The translations under genes and the position numbers were made by a program. The notes below the pieces were generated by a model, which saw only the letters and a list, made by a program, of their open reading frames with translations, ran no database searches and was not told the origin of the DNA. This document shows positions 41,630 to 51,612 of a stretch of 51,812 nt of DNA, in pieces; within the stretch, counting starts at the first letter, position 1, and each line of letters begins with the position of its first letter. The stretch comes from Bacteroidota bacterium (GTDB taxonomy: Bacteria; Bacteroidota; Bacteroidia; Chitinophagales; Saprospiraceae): assembly GCA_963169325.1 (NCBI GenBank), contig CAUJEY010000107.1:1-51812 (forward strand). The letters are read 5' to 3'.

Positions 41630-44600
41630 ATGAGAAATTTTACCTTGCTTTCGCTCCTGTTTTTCTCCCTGCCCTTACTACTCAACGCCCAACTCAGCTG
41701 GCAAAAACTGAACGGCCCTTCCGGCGGTGGTTACCGCGTGTACCCCGGTAAAGACGGATATATCTTTTCTGTTGAATCCGGCAATGCGCTTTACCGTTCC
41801 GGAAACGGCGGCCAGTCCTGGGAAAAAATGCCGCAAACCCCGGCCAATATCTGGTATTGGCCCTTAGTGGTCGGCGCCGACGGCAACATGTATGCCGGGA
41901 AAAGCCAACAATTATACCGCTCCACCAACAATGGAGTATCCTGGACTTTGCTGAACAACAACATCTTCCACGAATCGATTTACGCCTTGCCCGGCGGCGA
42001 AATCCTGATCGGCGATTATTCCGACAAAATCAAACGCTCCACCGATAACGGACAGACCTGGACGGTGGTGTCCGACTCTGCAGACGCTACCGGCGGATTT
42101 GCCCGGAATCCGAATAACGGCGATGTTTATGCCTGGGGCGGATACCCGGCAACAGGCGAACCCGGCAAATTGTGGCGCTCGCCGGACGAAGGGCAAACCT
42201 GGACGATGGTGTTGGAGGGTACCGGATTGCGGCCCTACCAAATGGCTTTCTCGCCCAACGGCGCCGTTTTTGTAGGTGCGGAAGACCTGATCTGGCGCAC
42301 GCTGGACAACGGCGCCACCTGGACCAGCCTCGGCGCCTTTTTCAATAATTCATCGCGCGAAATCTCGGTAGGGGTGAGCCCGACCGGCCGCCTGTTCGCC
42401 CATGAATGGTATATTTCCAAATATTCCGACGACAACGGAAATACCTGGACGCCGCTGACGGATGAGTCGGGCAACGCTTTTCAGGCATTCAGCGGCCCCA
42501 TCGACGGAAAAATGTTCGCCCTGCGCGAAACCGGCAGCCTTTATGCGACGGCCGACAACGGCGCTACCTGGCAGTTTGCAGCCAACAATATTTTCCGGTC
42601 GACCATGTACAATATCATACACCTCGACGCCGAACGTATTCTGGCGCGCACCGGCGACGGCCTGTTTTACACTGCCGACGGCGGCAATTCCTGGGATTTG
42701 ATCTGGGACAAACTATCGGATGAAAACCTCTCTTTTTTTGAAAATCAAATCTTGACCGCCGCTCCCGACGGCAGTTGGTATCTCTGGAGCGGAATTAACC
42801 TGATTCGATTCTCCCAATCCGGTCAAACGAATGCAGTACTGCCGCTCCCGCCCGGGATCAATAAGTCTTCCTTTCAGGGGATATGGTGCCATCCGTTCTC
42901 CAACACCGTGTTTGTAGCCGGCTATACCGGGTTGTACGCATCTCAGGACGCGGGGCAGCACTGGACGTTATATTCTGCCTACGCCCCCGAAACGCTACTT
43001 TTCCTCCCGGACGGCAGTATGTTGAGTTTTGGATTCGGCGGCTCCTTTAAATCTACGGACAACGGCCTGAACTGGACCAAAATATCCGATATAAGTTTTC
43101 AGTCGGGCAGTGTGACGCTTGCCTCCGACGGCCTGCTGTATGGGATCACGTTCAATAACGAACTGATGGTATCGCCCGACGGCGGACTTACCTGGGATAC
43201 GCGCCCGATCAATAACACGTTCAACCTGACTAATCCGGTAGTAAACAACGCCGGCCATATTTTTCTGTATGATTATTTCAATAATCTGGTCTTTCGCTCG
43301 GTAGACGGCGGACTTACGTTCAATCAACTGTCGGGTCCAAATCCGGATGGCGGCGCTTATGGTACGCCTATGAGCATGGGCGCCGCGCAGCATTTGTTCG
43401 TTGCACAAACTGCCGACGGATTGTACCGTACGACTAACCCAACCGATCAGGTCAAACTACTGACCGGCAAAGCCTGGTTCGACGTGGATGGCAACTGTAC
43501 TTATGCCCAGCCGGATTCGCTGATGAAAGGCCTGCTGGTGAAAGTGAGCAATAACAACGAAACTGTGTACGGCTATTCCAATGCACAAGGGGAATACCGC
43601 TGCACGGTGGACGACGGCACTTACCAGGTTTCGGTGGTGACGCCCAGCGATTACTGGCTGAGTTGCAACGCCACTGCCAATATTTCCGCCGGCACACAAA
43701 CGGGTGTGGTCGATTCCGCCGACATCGGTTTACGCATTCTCACCGAATGTCCCCTGGCCACCGTATCGGTCAGCGCGCCGTTCCTGCGCAGGTGTTTCGA
43801 CAGTCCCGTTTTTGTGCGGTATGAAAACACAGGCACACTGCCGGCAGAAAATGCTTATGTCACTATTACGCTCGACTCGCTGCTCGAGTTCGTCAGCGCG
43901 TCTCTTCCGGTATCCGCTCAAAACGGGAACAGTTATACTTTCCAGTTGGGCAATTTGTCCGTGGGCGCCGTGGGAAGTATGAATTTGGTCATTAAACCCT
44001 CCTGCCTTGCCCCGCTGGGTTATACGCATTGTTTAGAAGCGCACATCTACCCCGACGAACTTTGCCCGCCGCTGACGGGTCCGCATATCGTGACCGATGC
44101 GGCCTGTCTGGGCGATTCCATTGAATTGCGCATACACAATATCGGCGACGCGGCCACAAGCGCTCCGCTGGACTGGTATGCGCTTCATACCGGCTTTACC
44201 AACGACCCGGATTACGGCGTGTCGGCTTCCGGTTCGGTCTCTTTATCCGCGGGCGGGACTTTTTCAACTAAAATCGCATCCGTACCCGGCGACATTCATT
44301 TTTACGCCGATCAGGCGCCGGAATATCCCTTCAACACGGTTTCTCGCACCGTCATTCGGGGCTGCGACGCCGCGCCCGGTTCCGAACCGCTCGCTATCTT
44401 CAGTGAAGACGAAGCGGGACCTTTTACCGATAAATTCTGCCAGCCCAATATCGGCGCTTTCGACCCGAATGACAAACAAGGTATACCCGCCGGCTTAACG
44501 GACAAGGGTTATATTGAAAAAGAACAGCCCCTTTCCTACCTGATCCGTTTTCAAAACACGGGCACCGATACGGCCTTCAACGTCAGTATTCGCGATGCGC

Positions 44601-45163
44601 TGCCGCCCGCTTTGGATCCCGCCTCGGTGCGCCTTGTCAATTCCAGTCACCCCTGCGTGATGCGGGTGCTGCCCGAGGGGGCGCTTTTGTTTGTCTTCGA
44701 AAATATTCTGTTGCCCGACTCCAATATCAATGAAGCGGCTTCACATGGTTTCGTGCAATTTTCGGTGCAACAAGTGGCCGGTAACCCACTGGGCCTGCAA
44801 ATACGCAACAGTGCCGCCATCTACTTCGATTTCAACGAACCGGTCATTACCAACCAAACCCTGCACACCGTCGGCATTCCGATTTTGACGGGCGTGAAAA
44901 ATAACTCTGCGACAGAAATATCGCTGGTGGCAAGGCCGAATCCATTCCACGAAAGTTTTACGGTGGATTTGGGCGCCGGCTTCCGGCAATCTTCCCTGCG
45001 TTTGTTGTTATATGACAACACCGGAAGGGCAGTGTTGGAAAAGGGCTTTGAAACCGGTTCCGTTAACATACAGCGAAACAGCCTGCCAAACGGCATTTAT
45101 CATTTTGTCGTGCTCGGTACCGGGGGGAATCGCGTGGGGAGCGGGACGGTGCTGGCGGAGTAG
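41630..45163 (+). CDS. Secreted Asp-box-repeat protein with T9SS C-terminal domain
   Basis: A 1177-residue cell-surface protein. Signal peptide MRNFTLLSLLFFSLPLLLNA (start at 41630 preferred over an in-frame ATG 41 codons upstream that has no signal). Residues about 30-600 form an Asp-box/BNR-like beta-propeller with some twelve units of type S-x-D-x-G-x-T-W (YRSTNNGVSWTLL, KRSTDNGQTWTVV, WRTLDNGATWTSL, FKSTDNGLNWTKI). About 605-680 is an SdrD-B-like domain (GKAWFDVDGNC). A DUF11/DUF7619-like stretch follows around 980-1100 (FDPNDKQGIPAG; PLSYLIRFQNTGTDTAFNVSI). The end is a type-A T9SS sorting domain (ARPNPFHESFTVDLG to the terminus). Ligand or enzyme activity is unknown. Confidence 0.9.
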   Translation: MRNFTLLSLLFFSLPLLLNAQLSWQKLNGPSGGGYRVYPGKDGYIFSVESGNALYRSGNGGQSWEKMPQTPANIWYWPLVVGADGNMYAGKSQQLYRSTNNGVSWTLLNNNIFHESIYALPGGEILIGDYSDKIKRSTDNGQTWTVVSDSADATGGFARNPNNGDVYAWGGYPATGEPGKLWRSPDEGQTWTMVLEGTGLRPYQMAFSPNGAVFVGAEDLIWRTLDNGATWTSLGAFFNNSSREISVGVSPTGRLFAHEWYISKYSDDNGNTWTPLTDESGNAFQAFSGPIDGKMFALRETGSLYATADNGATWQFAANNIFRSTMYNIIHLDAERILARTGDGLFYTADGGNSWDLIWDKLSDENLSFFENQILTAAPDGSWYLWSGINLIRFSQSGQTNAVLPLPPGINKSSFQGIWCHPFSNTVFVAGYTGLYASQDAGQHWTLYSAYAPETLLFLPDGSMLSFGFGGSFKSTDNGLNWTKISDISFQSGSVTLASDGLLYGITFNNELMVSPDGGLTWDTRPINNTFNLTNPVVNNAGHIFLYDYFNNLVFRSVDGGLTFNQLSGPNPDGGAYGTPMSMGAAQHLFVAQTADGLYRTTNPTDQVKLLTGKAWFDVDGNCTYAQPDSLMKGLLVKVSNNNETVYGYSNAQGEYRCTVDDGTYQVSVVTPSDYWLSCNATANISAGTQTGVVDSADIGLRILTECPLATVSVSAPFLRRCFDSPVFVRYENTGTLPAENAYVTITLDSLLEFVSASLPVSAQNGNSYTFQLGNLSVGAVGSMNLVIKPSCLAPLGYTHCLEAHIYPDELCPPLTGPHIVTDAACLGDSIELRIHNIGDAATSAPLDWYALHTGFTNDPDYGVSASGSVSLSAGGTFSTKIASVPGDIHFYADQAPEYPFNTVSRTVIRGCDAAPGSEPLAIFSEDEAGPFTDKFCQPNIGAFDPNDKQGIPAGLTDKGYIEKEQPLSYLIRFQNTGTDTAFNVSIRDALPPALDPASVRLVNSSHPCVMRVLPEGALLFVFENILLPDSNINEAASHGFVQFSVQQVAGNPLGLQIRNSAAIYFDFNEPVITNQTLHTVGIPILTGVKNNSATEISLVARPNPFHESFTVDLGAGFRQSSLRLLLYDNTGRAVLEKGFETGSVNIQRNSLPNGIYHFVVLGTGGNRVGSGTVLAE

Positions 45164-45298
45164 ATTTCGGTTTTGTAGCGCCACGCTGAAAGGAGACTTG
45201 AAGGACGTAATAGAACGCTACACTTATGAAAATACCGAACATCCAAGCAAACGGGCATATATTTGGGTTGAAAAGATATGAAGGCATAATCCACGCTG

Positions 45299-45398
45299 CT
45301 GGACATTTTTTAACACATAGGCACATAGGGCACATAGTTTTTGATTTTAAAAGGTTTAAAACCTATGTGGCCTATGTGTTAAAATTGAAAATGTCCAG
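45299..45398. repeat. Second palindromic repeat of the ACACATAG type
   Basis: CTGGACATTTT (45299-45309) and AAAATGTCCAG (45388-45398) form the ends. Inside, TTAACACATAGGCACATAGG pairs with CCTATGTGGCCTATGTGTTA. The left units match those at 38856. It fills the gap between the T9SS gene and the AsmA gene and ends 29 bp before the AsmA start. Confidence 0.88.
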
Positions 45399-45427
45399 TA
45401 ATGTGAGCATAATCCTGTACCCCCCGC

Positions 45428-48400
45428 ATGAAAAAAATCCTCCTCCGCCTCGCCAAATACACCGGCCTCTCCCTTGTCAGCCTGCTCCTGCTGATGTTCC
45501 TCTGGCCCATCGTTTTTCCCGGTACCGCAGCCAGGCAAATCAAACAGTGGGTGAATGCGAACATCGACGGCGAACTGAATTTTTCCGAGGCCCGGCTCTC
45601 CTTTTTCCGGCATTTCCCTACCCTGACACTTACCCTGCACGATTTTTCCCTCACCGGCTCGGCGCCCTTCGAACGCGATACCCTGCTGGCCGGCGAGGCG
45701 CTCGGTTTCGGTCTCGACGTGCTGTCTCTCTTCCGCGAAACTATCGACGTACATTCCTTTTACCTGGACAACTCCCGCATCAACGTACAGGTGGATGAAC
45801 AAGGCCGGGCCAATTACAACATCTATAAAGGTAATTCTGCCGATAAAACGGAACCGGACAGCAGCAATACCCGGCTCAAAATAGCCGGGGTTTTTGTCAA
45901 CCGCTGCCAACTAACCTACCACGATCGATCGCTGCCCATGCTGATCGAGGCCAGGGATTTTTACTACGAGGGCCGCGGCGACCTCGCCAGTAATGAGTTC
46001 GACCTGCAATCGGAAATGCGCGCCGCGAGTTTCGATTTTGTGTACGACAGTACCGCGTATTTGCTGCAACGCAAACTACAAGCCGACCTGGTGACGCGTA
46101 TCAATACCGCTTCTTTAGCCTTTCGTTTTACTAAAAATAACCTGCTTATCAACAAACTGCCCGTCGATTTCACGGGCGACATGACGATTCTCAAAGACGG
46201 CTACGACATCGACCTGAACGTGGTGTCGGGAACCACGGACTTCGGCAATATCTTCTCCGCCCTGCCGCCTGAGTACGACCAGTGGTTTGCCGAAACGAAA
46301 TTCAGCGGGCAATCGCAAATCCGGGTAGCCATGAAGGGGAACTACCGCGCCGCCACCGGCGAAGCGCCCGACCTCGACGTGCGGCTTTGGGTGCGCGACG
46401 GTTCCGTTCAGCACAACCTGGCCCCCACACCGCTGGAGCATTTTTTTGTAAACGCCACCGTCCGAATACCCGGCCTGAACCCCGACAGCCTTTCCCTAGC
46501 GGTAGATACCCTCCGCTTCGAGGTAAATGGCGAACCCACCCGCGCCACGTTCTATCTCCGGGGACTCGATCAGCCGTATATCAAAACCGAAGCGCAAAGC
46601 CGGCTCGACCTGGCGTTGTTCGCCGGCGCCCTGCAACTTACGGCCGCCGGTCTGTACGGCCGGCTCGATCTGCAACTCCACGCCGACGGGTACTACCGCA
46701 CCGCCATACGCCCCGGCAAAACCCGCCCCGATACCGTCATTACGGCTATTCCGGCCTACCACCTGGAAGCAGGGGTGGAAAAGGGTTATTTCAAACTCCG
46801 GGATTTTGAAATGCCCGTTCAGGATATTTCAACGCAAATCCGTTCTGACTGCCCTACGGGCAAATTGCAAGATATTTCTTTCGCGCTCGATACCTTCCAT
46901 TTCGTCTTGGGGGAGGGGCAAGCATCGGGTCGCCTGGCCGTAAAAGGCCTGGAAAAAAGCGTCGTTCAGGCAAACGTAAAAGCCGATCTTCTACTGGAGG
47001 ACCTGGCCCGGGCCGTACCCATACAAGACTATGTGTTCCGGGGCGCCATGAGGGCCGATGTGCAGGCAAACGGCGTACTGGATGCGGATAACAAACGTTT
47101 CCCGGTCGTCGACGGCGCCTTGGAATGGAACAACGGTTTTCTGCAAACGCCCTTCTATCCAAACCCTATCGAACAGATACGGCTAAACGGCAGTCTGCAC
47201 GGTAAAAGCGGCGGCTACCGCGACCTCTCCATCAACGTCCGGCCGCTTTCCTTTACGTTCGAACAACAACCCTTTACCCTCACGGCCGAGTTGCAAAACC
47301 CCGACGACTGGCGCTACCACCTCGCGGCAAACGGTACGCTCGACCTGGGGCGCATCTACCGGGTATTTGCCCTGGAGGGCTACGAAATTACCGGACTGTT
47401 GCAAGCCGATCTGGACGTGCAGGGCGCCGAATCCGATGCCCGCGCCGGGCGCTACGACCGGATACGCCACAAGGGCACCCTCCGACTCAAAAACGTGAAA
47501 CTGCACAGCGACGACTACCCCGACCCGTTCTACGTGCCCGGCAGTACGCTGCGCTTCGAAGCGGATAAAGCGTGGCTGTCCGACGCTGTGCTGCGTTACC
47601 GGAAAAACGAGTTTACCCTGAACGGCTTCGCCCAAAACTTCATCGGACACCTGATGAGCGGCAGTACGCTGAAAGGACAACTCTCCGTGGCCTGCCCGCT
47701 TTTGGTAATCGACGACTTCACGGCCTTCGCCGCACCGGCCAAACCTGCTGCCGCCGCAGCGAAACCGACCAAGCAAGCCGCCTCTACGGGCGTTGTGCTG
47801 CTGCCCAATGACCTGGAACTGGCCTTGCAGGCCTCTATTAAAGAAATCGTGTACGGCGAAACCCGCCTGCAAAACGGGAGCGGGCAGGTATCCCTGAAAC
47901 AAGGGCAAATGCTGCTCGAACAAACGAAGTTCGACATCGCCGGGGCTACATTCGGCTTCGAAGGCAGTTATGCGCCGGTCAACGCGCGCAAGGCCGGTTT
48001 TACTTTTGCGGTAAAAGCCGACTCATTCGATGTACAACGCGCCTACCGGGAAATACCCATGTTTCGCGATATGGCCGGCGCCGCCGAAAAAGCGGAGGGG
48101 CTGATTTCGCTGGAATACCGGCTTCAGGGCAGGTTGAACGATCGGATGGAGCCCGTGTACCCCAGTATCAAAGGGGAGGGGTTCCTCAAAATGGAACAGG
48201 TAAAAGTGAACGGACTAAAACTGTTCGGCGCCGTAAGCAAAGCCACCGGCAAGGACGGCATCAACGACCCAGAGATGAAAGCCGTGGTGATGAAATCGTC
48301 AATTGCCAACAATATCATCACCATAGCGCGCACAAAAATGAAAGTGCATGGTTTCCGGCCGCGCATCGAGGGCCAAACCTCCTTAGACGGCCGCTTAAAC

Positions 48401-49510
48401 CTGCGTTTTCGACTGGGGCTGCCGCCGTTCGGTCTGATCGGGATTCCGATGACCATTACCGGCACTTCGGAGCAGCCGGAGGTGCATATCCGCCGGGGAA
48501 AGGAATCGGACGAACTGGAGGAGGAAATGGATGAGGAGGACGCGGCCGGATTGAATTTGCAGGGGCAAACCAATTGCGAAGCGCATCAGCTGGCTTTTCA
48601 GGCGGAACAAATTTACCGGTCCGGCGAAGATTTGGAACGCGCCGCCAATCTGTATTACCTCGCTTTTAAAAGAAACTATAGAAATGGATCAGCCATTCTT
48701 GATGCGATTACCTGCGCCACTACCATAAAAAACGACCAGTTTATCCTTGAGTTTTTGAAACACGGATTGAAGGCCGGTCTGGAAGTTGCTGATTACAGGA
48801 GACTTTGGAGTCACTTGGGAAACGGCGCAGATTTGGATGTGATTTTAGCAAATATTGATACGACGGCAATTATAACAGCATACCATAATGCGCTCGATCA
48901 GAACCTGATTTCAAGATTACAAATCATGGCTGACCGCGATCAGGCGCACCGGTCTCAGGATATATTTGACGAAGCGGCACAAAGGGCAAACGATAGTATC
49001 AATTGGCGTGAATTGAAATTTCTGACGGATTCGCTGGGGCGCCTTCCTACCTATACGGAAACCGGGTTTAAGGGCGCTGAAAACCTGGAAACCATTTTTT
49101 ATCATATCGATAAAGCGGAATTAGAATGGTTTTTGCCGTATTTGATAAAAAATATCAAGGCGAATGAATGTTTTTTCGGCTCTACGATTTTATACCAATT
49201 AGAGCGGATAGGCATGAGCGAAGACGTTGTATATACGGTAACCGACGATTTCAAAATTATCGAATTTTGCCCGCGTACAAAGATCAGCGATGAAATATCT
49301 TGTCAGTCGTTTGGACAATGGTTTAGTGAACCAAACCGGGAAGATAACACGCACTATTTTATACCGATAGAGCCGAAACTGTCGATAGCAGAAGTCAACA
49401 GGGTAAGAAGTCTGTTTTGTCTGGATCATATAGAGTCCAAATGGAAAAGAGAGCCCTGGGTGAAGGTGTTGACTCTGGAGGGGTTTAAGGAGAAATTTAA
49501 GATAAAGTAA
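45428..49510 (+). CDS. AsmA family protein with unusual C-terminal extension
   Basis: A 1360-residue protein. A membrane helix at about 10-32 is followed by the AsmA N-terminal domain (LFLWPIVFPGTAARQIKQWV; LNFSEARLSFFRHFPTLTLT, each in order) and a long beta-rich body to about residue 1030, with an Ala/Lys/Pro-rich linker near 772-790. AsmA proteins are thought to bridge the envelope for lipid transport or outer-membrane assembly. The usual acidic end (LEEEMDEEDAAG, about 1028-1039) is not followed by a stop. Instead about 320 further residues continue, with helical TPR-like LERAANLYYLAFKRN and a segment resembling DUF6624 (RDQAHRS; FYHIDKAELEWFLPYLI; VNRVRSLFCLDHI). The base composition turns visibly AT-rich from about 48660, suggesting a fusion with an acquired gene. 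Confidence 0.88.
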   Translation: MKKILLRLAKYTGLSLVSLLLLMFLWPIVFPGTAARQIKQWVNANIDGELNFSEARLSFFRHFPTLTLTLHDFSLTGSAPFERDTLLAGEALGFGLDVLSLFRETIDVHSFYLDNSRINVQVDEQGRANYNIYKGNSADKTEPDSSNTRLKIAGVFVNRCQLTYHDRSLPMLIEARDFYYEGRGDLASNEFDLQSEMRAASFDFVYDSTAYLLQRKLQADLVTRINTASLAFRFTKNNLLINKLPVDFTGDMTILKDGYDIDLNVVSGTTDFGNIFSALPPEYDQWFAETKFSGQSQIRVAMKGNYRAATGEAPDLDVRLWVRDGSVQHNLAPTPLEHFFVNATVRIPGLNPDSLSLAVDTLRFEVNGEPTRATFYLRGLDQPYIKTEAQSRLDLALFAGALQLTAAGLYGRLDLQLHADGYYRTAIRPGKTRPDTVITAIPAYHLEAGVEKGYFKLRDFEMPVQDISTQIRSDCPTGKLQDISFALDTFHFVLGEGQASGRLAVKGLEKSVVQANVKADLLLEDLARAVPIQDYVFRGAMRADVQANGVLDADNKRFPVVDGALEWNNGFLQTPFYPNPIEQIRLNGSLHGKSGGYRDLSINVRPLSFTFEQQPFTLTAELQNPDDWRYHLAANGTLDLGRIYRVFALEGYEITGLLQADLDVQGAESDARAGRYDRIRHKGTLRLKNVKLHSDDYPDPFYVPGSTLRFEADKAWLSDAVLRYRKNEFTLNGFAQNFIGHLMSGSTLKGQLSVACPLLVIDDFTAFAAPAKPAAAAAKPTKQAASTGVVLLPNDLELALQASIKEIVYGETRLQNGSGQVSLKQGQMLLEQTKFDIAGATFGFEGSYAPVNARKAGFTFAVKADSFDVQRAYREIPMFRDMAGAAEKAEGLISLEYRLQGRLNDRMEPVYPSIKGEGFLKMEQVKVNGLKLFGAVSKATGKDGINDPEMKAVVMKSSIANNIITIARTKMKVHGFRPRIEGQTSLDGRLNLRFRLGLPPFGLIGIPMTITGTSEQPEVHIRRGKESDELEEEMDEEDAAGLNLQGQTNCEAHQLAFQAEQIYRSGEDLERAANLYYLAFKRNYRNGSAILDAITCATTIKNDQFILEFLKHGLKAGLEVADYRRLWSHLGNGADLDVILANIDTTAIITAYHNALDQNLISRLQIMADRDQAHRSQDIFDEAAQRANDSINWRELKFLTDSLGRLPTYTETGFKGAENLETIFYHIDKAELEWFLPYLIKNIKANECFFGSTILYQLERIGMSEDVVYTVTDDFKIIEFCPRTKISDEISCQSFGQWFSEPNREDNTHYFIPIEPKLSIAEVNRVRSLFCLDHIESKWKREPWVKVLTLEGFKEKFKIK

Positions 49511-49704
49511 CTGGTTCGCATGTTCGCAAAATCCCTTTACCGCCGAGCCTCGGCTGTGCATACGCATGAAGATATTGGTCAGACGACTTTGAGTCGTCAG
49601 ACCAACGTGGGCAGCGGTCTGACGACTCAAAGTCGTCTGACCGCTAAATGCAATTATGCACAGCCGACACTCGGCGGTAAAGGGATTTCAAAACGTGCTA
49701 ACCA
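49511..49704. repeat. Nested inverted-repeat element filling the gap after AsmA
   Basis: The entire 194 bp is an inverted repeat. CTGGTT occurs at one end and AACCAG at the other. Arms of 34 bp (49529-49562 and 49655-49688; AAATCCCTTTACCGCCGAGC onward) match at 32 positions. Inside, GGTCAGACGACTTTGAGTCG (49577-49603 overall) and its exact 27-bp complement (49616-49642) are themselves nearly self-complementary. No coding sequence. Likely a non-autonomous element or a strong bidirectional terminator. Confidence 0.88.
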
Positions 49705-49705
49705 G

Positions 49706-50476
49706 TCACAAATTTTCAAAGAACCCTGTCATAAGCATATTTAACTTTCTGACCTTTTCTGGATTAACCTGTTCACCGTCCATATAAAGACGCTTGTTTA
49801 TCTCTATCATTATTCCCTTTACGTTCTTATCCGACCTGAAAAATTCACTGGGGATAATACAACCGGAATATGGGTTGTTCATTTCTACTGAATAGCCATG
49901 CCTTGCCCAAAAATTCATTGTGTAGTTCAATAGGTATTCCGGCGTATGATATTCGTCCGTACCTATGCAAATGTCCGGCGACTTGGGATGGGCAACAAGC
50001 GACCCAAGCGGGTCATCGTTGAACGAATGGCAATCTATGACATGACACACACCATACTGTTTCAGCCTGTTATTCACTTCGTGGAAGTACAATTCGTGAT
50101 GCGGCTGGTAGTAATCGCGGTAAACATGTTCCTTAAGTTCAGTATTCATCTTTCGCAATTCCGCCCCATCATATCCATTAGTATAAAAAAAGCCTCTGCC
50201 AATTTTGTACATCGGCTCTTCTTCGTCATCAAACCGTTCCACATCACAGAAAAGCCTGCTGAAGGGTGCAATAATTTTACCCACACCGTTCACATCAAAA
50301 ATTTCATCTGTTGCCCAATCAGTTAAACAAGCAAGGTTTTCTTCCATCTTTTCTACATCAAATCCGGCATAATCCGGAATATGCGTTGAAGCATGGGGGA
50401 TATGAAGAAGAAATGTGTTCAATATTTCCTGTTTGAACAAAGATGTACCTGATAAGGTGTTATATGCGATGCTCAT
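49706..50476 (-). CDS. N-formylglutamate amidohydrolase family protein
   Basis: A 256-residue hydrolase of the N-formylglutamate amidohydrolase fold. The start of the fold is FLLHIPHASTHIPDYAGF. The metal-site residues include CHVIDCHSFNDDPLG, and IMIEINKRLYMDG and the acidic VERFDDEEEPMYKIG patch follow. In histidine catabolism the family removes the formyl group from N-formylglutamate, but no other hut genes are present here. The gene is AT-rich and starts 11 bp after the restriction-modification gene, so an accessory role in that operon is possible. Confidence 0.85.
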   Translation of the reverse strand: MSIAYNTLSGTSLFKQEILNTFLLHIPHASTHIPDYAGFDVEKMEENLACLTDWATDEIFDVNGVGKIIAPFSRLFCDVERFDDEEEPMYKIGRGFFYTNGYDGAELRKMNTELKEHVYRDYYQPHHELYFHEVNNRLKQYGVCHVIDCHSFNDDPLGSLVAHPKSPDICIGTDEYHTPEYLLNYTMNFWARHGYSVEMNNPYSGCIIPSEFFRSDKNVKGIMIEINKRLYMDGEQVNPEKVRKLNMLMTGFFENL

Positions 50477-50487
50477 GGAGGGGTTTT

Positions 50488-51612
50488 TTATTGGCCTTCG
50501 ACTATTTTAATTTCTTCGGGGGTTAGGTTGTATAACTCATATACTATTTCATTTATCTTTTGCTCCGCATAGGCTACTCTACCTTTCATTTGTTCTTTCT
50601 TCGCCGTGTCTGTTTCGATTTGAATATCAGCAGTCAATTTCAACACCAATTCTACGTTTTTTACAATTTCATCGTGCATAATTTTTTCACTTAACTTTTT
50701 AGGTAGCTTTATTGGCAAATCATTTAAGTATTTAGTTTGGTAACTAAAATATCCCCCAGATAACGTCCCCGACCCTGATTTGAAAATAAAATCTAACAAC
50801 TTTGAATTTAAAACTCCCAAAATAAATTTCTCAAACTGCTTATTATTCTCGTTCAAAATTATTCCGTAACTCCCTTGGTCAATAAAAGTATTGTCATCGG
50901 CCAATGCATATCTTGCATTAGTAGCCAAACCTGGGACCAAAATCTTTTTCATTTTTTGACATTCAAAATTTTGCTTCCTTGAATATTCATACCAGTTAGG
51001 ACTTGATGCCCACTTGCCGTTTTCCCTTGATTTTAGATATTCAGATTTAGATGTTAGATAATGTAGGGCTTTTGGATATTTATCTTTCAAAACTGATTCA
51101 CTAATTAACTCAACCTTTTTATCATCAATATATCTGTATGGAAATACAGAATGATAATTTTTTGACTCAAAATGATAACGAAATATGCTACTGCTTTTTA
51201 CAATCGGAACCAACAAGTCCTTTTCAATTTCATAAATAATATCATCGAGTTTGATAGGTTTTATTTTATAAAAAGAATCGTGCTCTCCTACTATTGATAC
51301 AGGGAAAACCTCGGTTGGCGTTAGAACAAAACCTTGATATATTTTATAGCAAAGGGCATTTAAAGGTTTTGATTCGCTTATTATCCTGTTAATGAATGAT
51401 AATTCATTATTTGACTTGAAAATCCAATTATCAGAAGTTAAATTATCGTTGTCAATAACCATAGACAAAATTTTATCGCATGGCAATTCATGTAAAAGAA
51501 AACCCTCAACATGTTTTTGGTCAAGTTTACTATCCGAAAATTTATTATAAACAAAGGCCGGTTTATGTTTAGATTTTGAAAAAATATTGACTGCCGTATA
51601 TGTTGTTATACC
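50488..51612 (-). pseudogene. Type IIG restriction-modification enzyme, 5' part cut off by an IS element
   Basis: The remaining 374 codons encode the C-terminal target-recognition region of an Eco57I/TaqI-type methylase-nuclease fusion. It includes GITTYTAVNIFSKSKHKPA near the cut, FVLTPTEVFPV, SSSIFRYHF, WYEYSRKQNFECQKMKKILVPGLA, the GSYGIILNENN turn and the conserved FILGVLNSKLLDFIFKSGSGT with DLPIKLPKKL. The frame is open from 50488 up to 51612 and meets an IS end at 51613, so the catalytic methylase and nuclease parts are missing from this side. A start at a TTG at 51486 is only formal. The gene is AT-rich, typical of acquired restriction systems. Confidence 0.8.
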
